A stretch of 8,975 nt of DNA from DAOPKN01 sp035391225 (lineage in GTDB: Bacteria > Thermotogota > Thermotogae > MWEM01). The first letter of the stretch is position 1. Each line of letters opens with the position of its first letter. The notes beneath the pieces are model-generated. The model saw only the letters and a list, made by a program, of their open reading frames with translations, was not told the origin of the DNA and did no database searches. Location: NCBI GenBank assembly GCA_035391225.1, contig DAOPKN010000080.1, forward strand, positions 1-8,975, read 5' to 3'. The translations under genes and the position numbers were made by a program. Below are positions 7,722 to 8,975 of the stretch, piece after piece.

Positions 7722-8975
7722 TTGACCAGCCTGGAAGAGAAAATGCTGGAACATTTCGAAGAAGTGGTGATCAACAAGTCGCTGGTGGAGAAAGCGGGGA
7801 TCAACCGTGACTATCCCGCCTTTGTAGTGGACTGGGTCGTGTCGCGCTACATCCGCAATGGCGAAATTGACAGTGAGGCCATCGCGGGGTTCATGGACAA
7901 GCATTTCCCCGACAAAACCCGCGCGCAGCAGGTGAAGCGGCGGTTGTACCGGGGGGAGGAAGTGCGCCTAATCGACCGTTTCGGCGTACAGGTCAACTTC
8001 AAGCAGTCCAGGTTGGACCTGGCCATTCCCTCGTTGGATATCCGCGACGGCCAGGTGTCCCCCAAGGTGGCCAACGAGCACGAGGTTCTTTTCTCCGGAA
8101 ACGCCTGGGGGGTGGGCACGCTGGTGTTCGTCCCCGGGGACAACAAGGACGGCAGCGTGGTGTTGCAAGAATTTCGCCCTTTCCAAACGTTCACGGTGGA
8201 CCTGAACTACTTCCGCGACCAACGCAAGTGGTTTTCGCTGGAAGAGTGGGTGGACTTGCTGATCCGCAGCATGGAATATGACCCGGGGAAGTTTTCGTTC
8301 GAGGAAAAGCGTATGATGCTCTACCGCTTAATTCCGGTGGTACAACAGCGCACCAACATGATCGAGTTGGCGCCCAAGGGGACGGGAAAATCCTACGTGT
8401 ACTCGCGCATGAGCAAGTACGTGTGGTTGGTGAGCGGGGGCACGATCACGCGCGCGCAGCTGCTCTACGACATGTCGCGCAAGAAAGCGGGATTGCTCAC
8501 GGCGTTCGACCAGGTGGTGTTCGACGAGGTACAATCCATCAAATTCAACAATCCGGAAGAGATCATCGGGGCGCTGAAGGGATACTTGGAATCGGGGAGC
8601 TACAAGGTGGGAGAGTTTGAAGGCACCTCGGCGGCGGGACTGAGTATCCTGGGAAACATCCCGTTGAGCCAAGACCTGCGCCCCCGCAGCGACAACCTGG
8701 TGAATGAACTTCCGGAATTCATGTCGGAAACCGCTTTCTTAGACCGGTTCCACGGCATCCTCCCCGGATGGCGCATTCCCCGGCTCACCGTGGAACACCG
8801 GGTGAAAGGCATGGGGTTGAAAGCCGACTACCTCTCGGAAATCTACCACGAATTCCGTCGAAAGAACGAGTATGACCAGTTCGTGGAACAGCACCTGGCA
8901 ACCAAGGGAGACATGCGCGACTCCAAGGCGGTCAAACGCATTGCTGCAGGGCTACTCAAGCTCCTCTTCCCCGAC
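7722..8975 (+). CDS. brxL: BREX Lon-like AAA+ protein BrxL (3' truncated by window)
   Basis: BrxL is a DNA-binding, MCM-like AAA+ assembly with a Lon-protease-like C-terminal region that acts as a BREX effector in the types that carry it. The first 418 residues are present and the frame is open at the window end. Family members are around 680 aa, so the C-terminal Lon-like portion is missing. Visible in order: an N-terminal domain with LYRGEEVRLIDRFGVQVNFKQ and the strand-rich NAWGVGTLVFVPG segment (to about residue 135); the KWFSLEEWVDLLIRSMEYDP motif; Walker A APKGTGKS at 217-224; the SGGTIT loop at 238-243; Walker B QVVFDEVQSI with D268/E269; the LKGYLESGSYKVGEFEG segment; a sensor-type LGNIP with N312; and LDRFHGILPGWRIP with R342 as a candidate arginine finger. 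The match to BrxL is close across the whole length. The start is TTG 7722, 11 bases after pglZ, with a perfect AGGAGG. It is probably translated from the shared mRNA. Confidence 0.95.
   Translation, partial: MTSLEEKMLEHFEEVVINKSLVEKAGINRDYPAFVVDWVVSRYIRNGEIDSEAIAGFMDKHFPDKTRAQQVKRRLYRGEEVRLIDRFGVQVNFKQSRLDLAIPSLDIRDGQVSPKVANEHEVLFSGNAWGVGTLVFVPGDNKDGSVVLQEFRPFQTFTVDLNYFRDQRKWFSLEEWVDLLIRSMEYDPGKFSFEEKRMMLYRLIPVVQQRTNMIELAPKGTGKSYVYSRMSKYVWLVSGGTITRAQLLYDMSRKKAGLLTAFDQVVFDEVQSIKFNNPEEIIGALKGYLESGSYKVGEFEGTSAAGLSILGNIPLSQDLRPRSDNLVNELPEFMSETAFLDRFHGILPGWRIPRLTVEHRVKGMGLKADYLSEIYHEFRRKNEYDQFVEQHLATKGDMRDSKAVKRIAAGLLKLLFPD

Overview
The window is a slice of one tightly packed, plus-strand operon that looks like the core of a type 4 BREX anti-phage defence system. 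In order it holds the 3' end of a small upstream gene (1-375, possibly a DUF4007-type protein), a very large P-loop ATPase of the BrxC/PglY kind (376-5124), a short unrecognised protein (5121-5576), a PglZ-domain protein (5584-7710), and the first 418 codons of the Lon-like AAA+ protein BrxL (7722 to the window end). No adenine methyltransferase (PglX) lies between these genes. The order BrxC - PglZ - BrxL without PglX is that of type 4 BREX, where the remaining hallmark gene is brxP, a PAPS-reductase-like (DndC-like) protein linked to phosphorothioate DNA modification. brxP itself is not in the window. If the typing is right, it should lie just upstream.

The genes look co-transcribed and probably translationally coupled. 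The first stop codon abuts the brxC start with no gap. brxC overlaps the small ORF by 4 bases (ATGA). About 7 bases separate the small ORF from the first ATG of pglZ, and 11 bases separate pglZ from brxL. Shine-Dalgarno sequences are strong before brxC, the small ORF and brxL. There is no intergenic space for an internal promoter or terminator, and I see no RNA genes, CRISPR, insertion sequences or repeat arrays.

Likely cooperation, by analogy with known BREX systems: BrxC is the large ATPase of the defence complex, PglZ is the alkaline-phosphatase-superfamily component, and BrxL is the DNA-binding AAA+ effector. A sulfur-modification enzyme upstream would supply the self mark. None of these roles is shown by the sequence beyond family motifs.

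The organism is not identifiable. The DNA is GC-rich, and the coding strand is strongly purine/G-biased with many ttg/ctg/gtg codons. The strong AGGAGG-type ribosome sites and one TTG start suggest a moderately high-GC bacterium, perhaps Firmicutes-like or thermophilic; this is a guess. The parts most worth a second look are the extra ORF between brxC and pglZ, with its possible frameshift relation to pglZ, and the unusually large BrxC.
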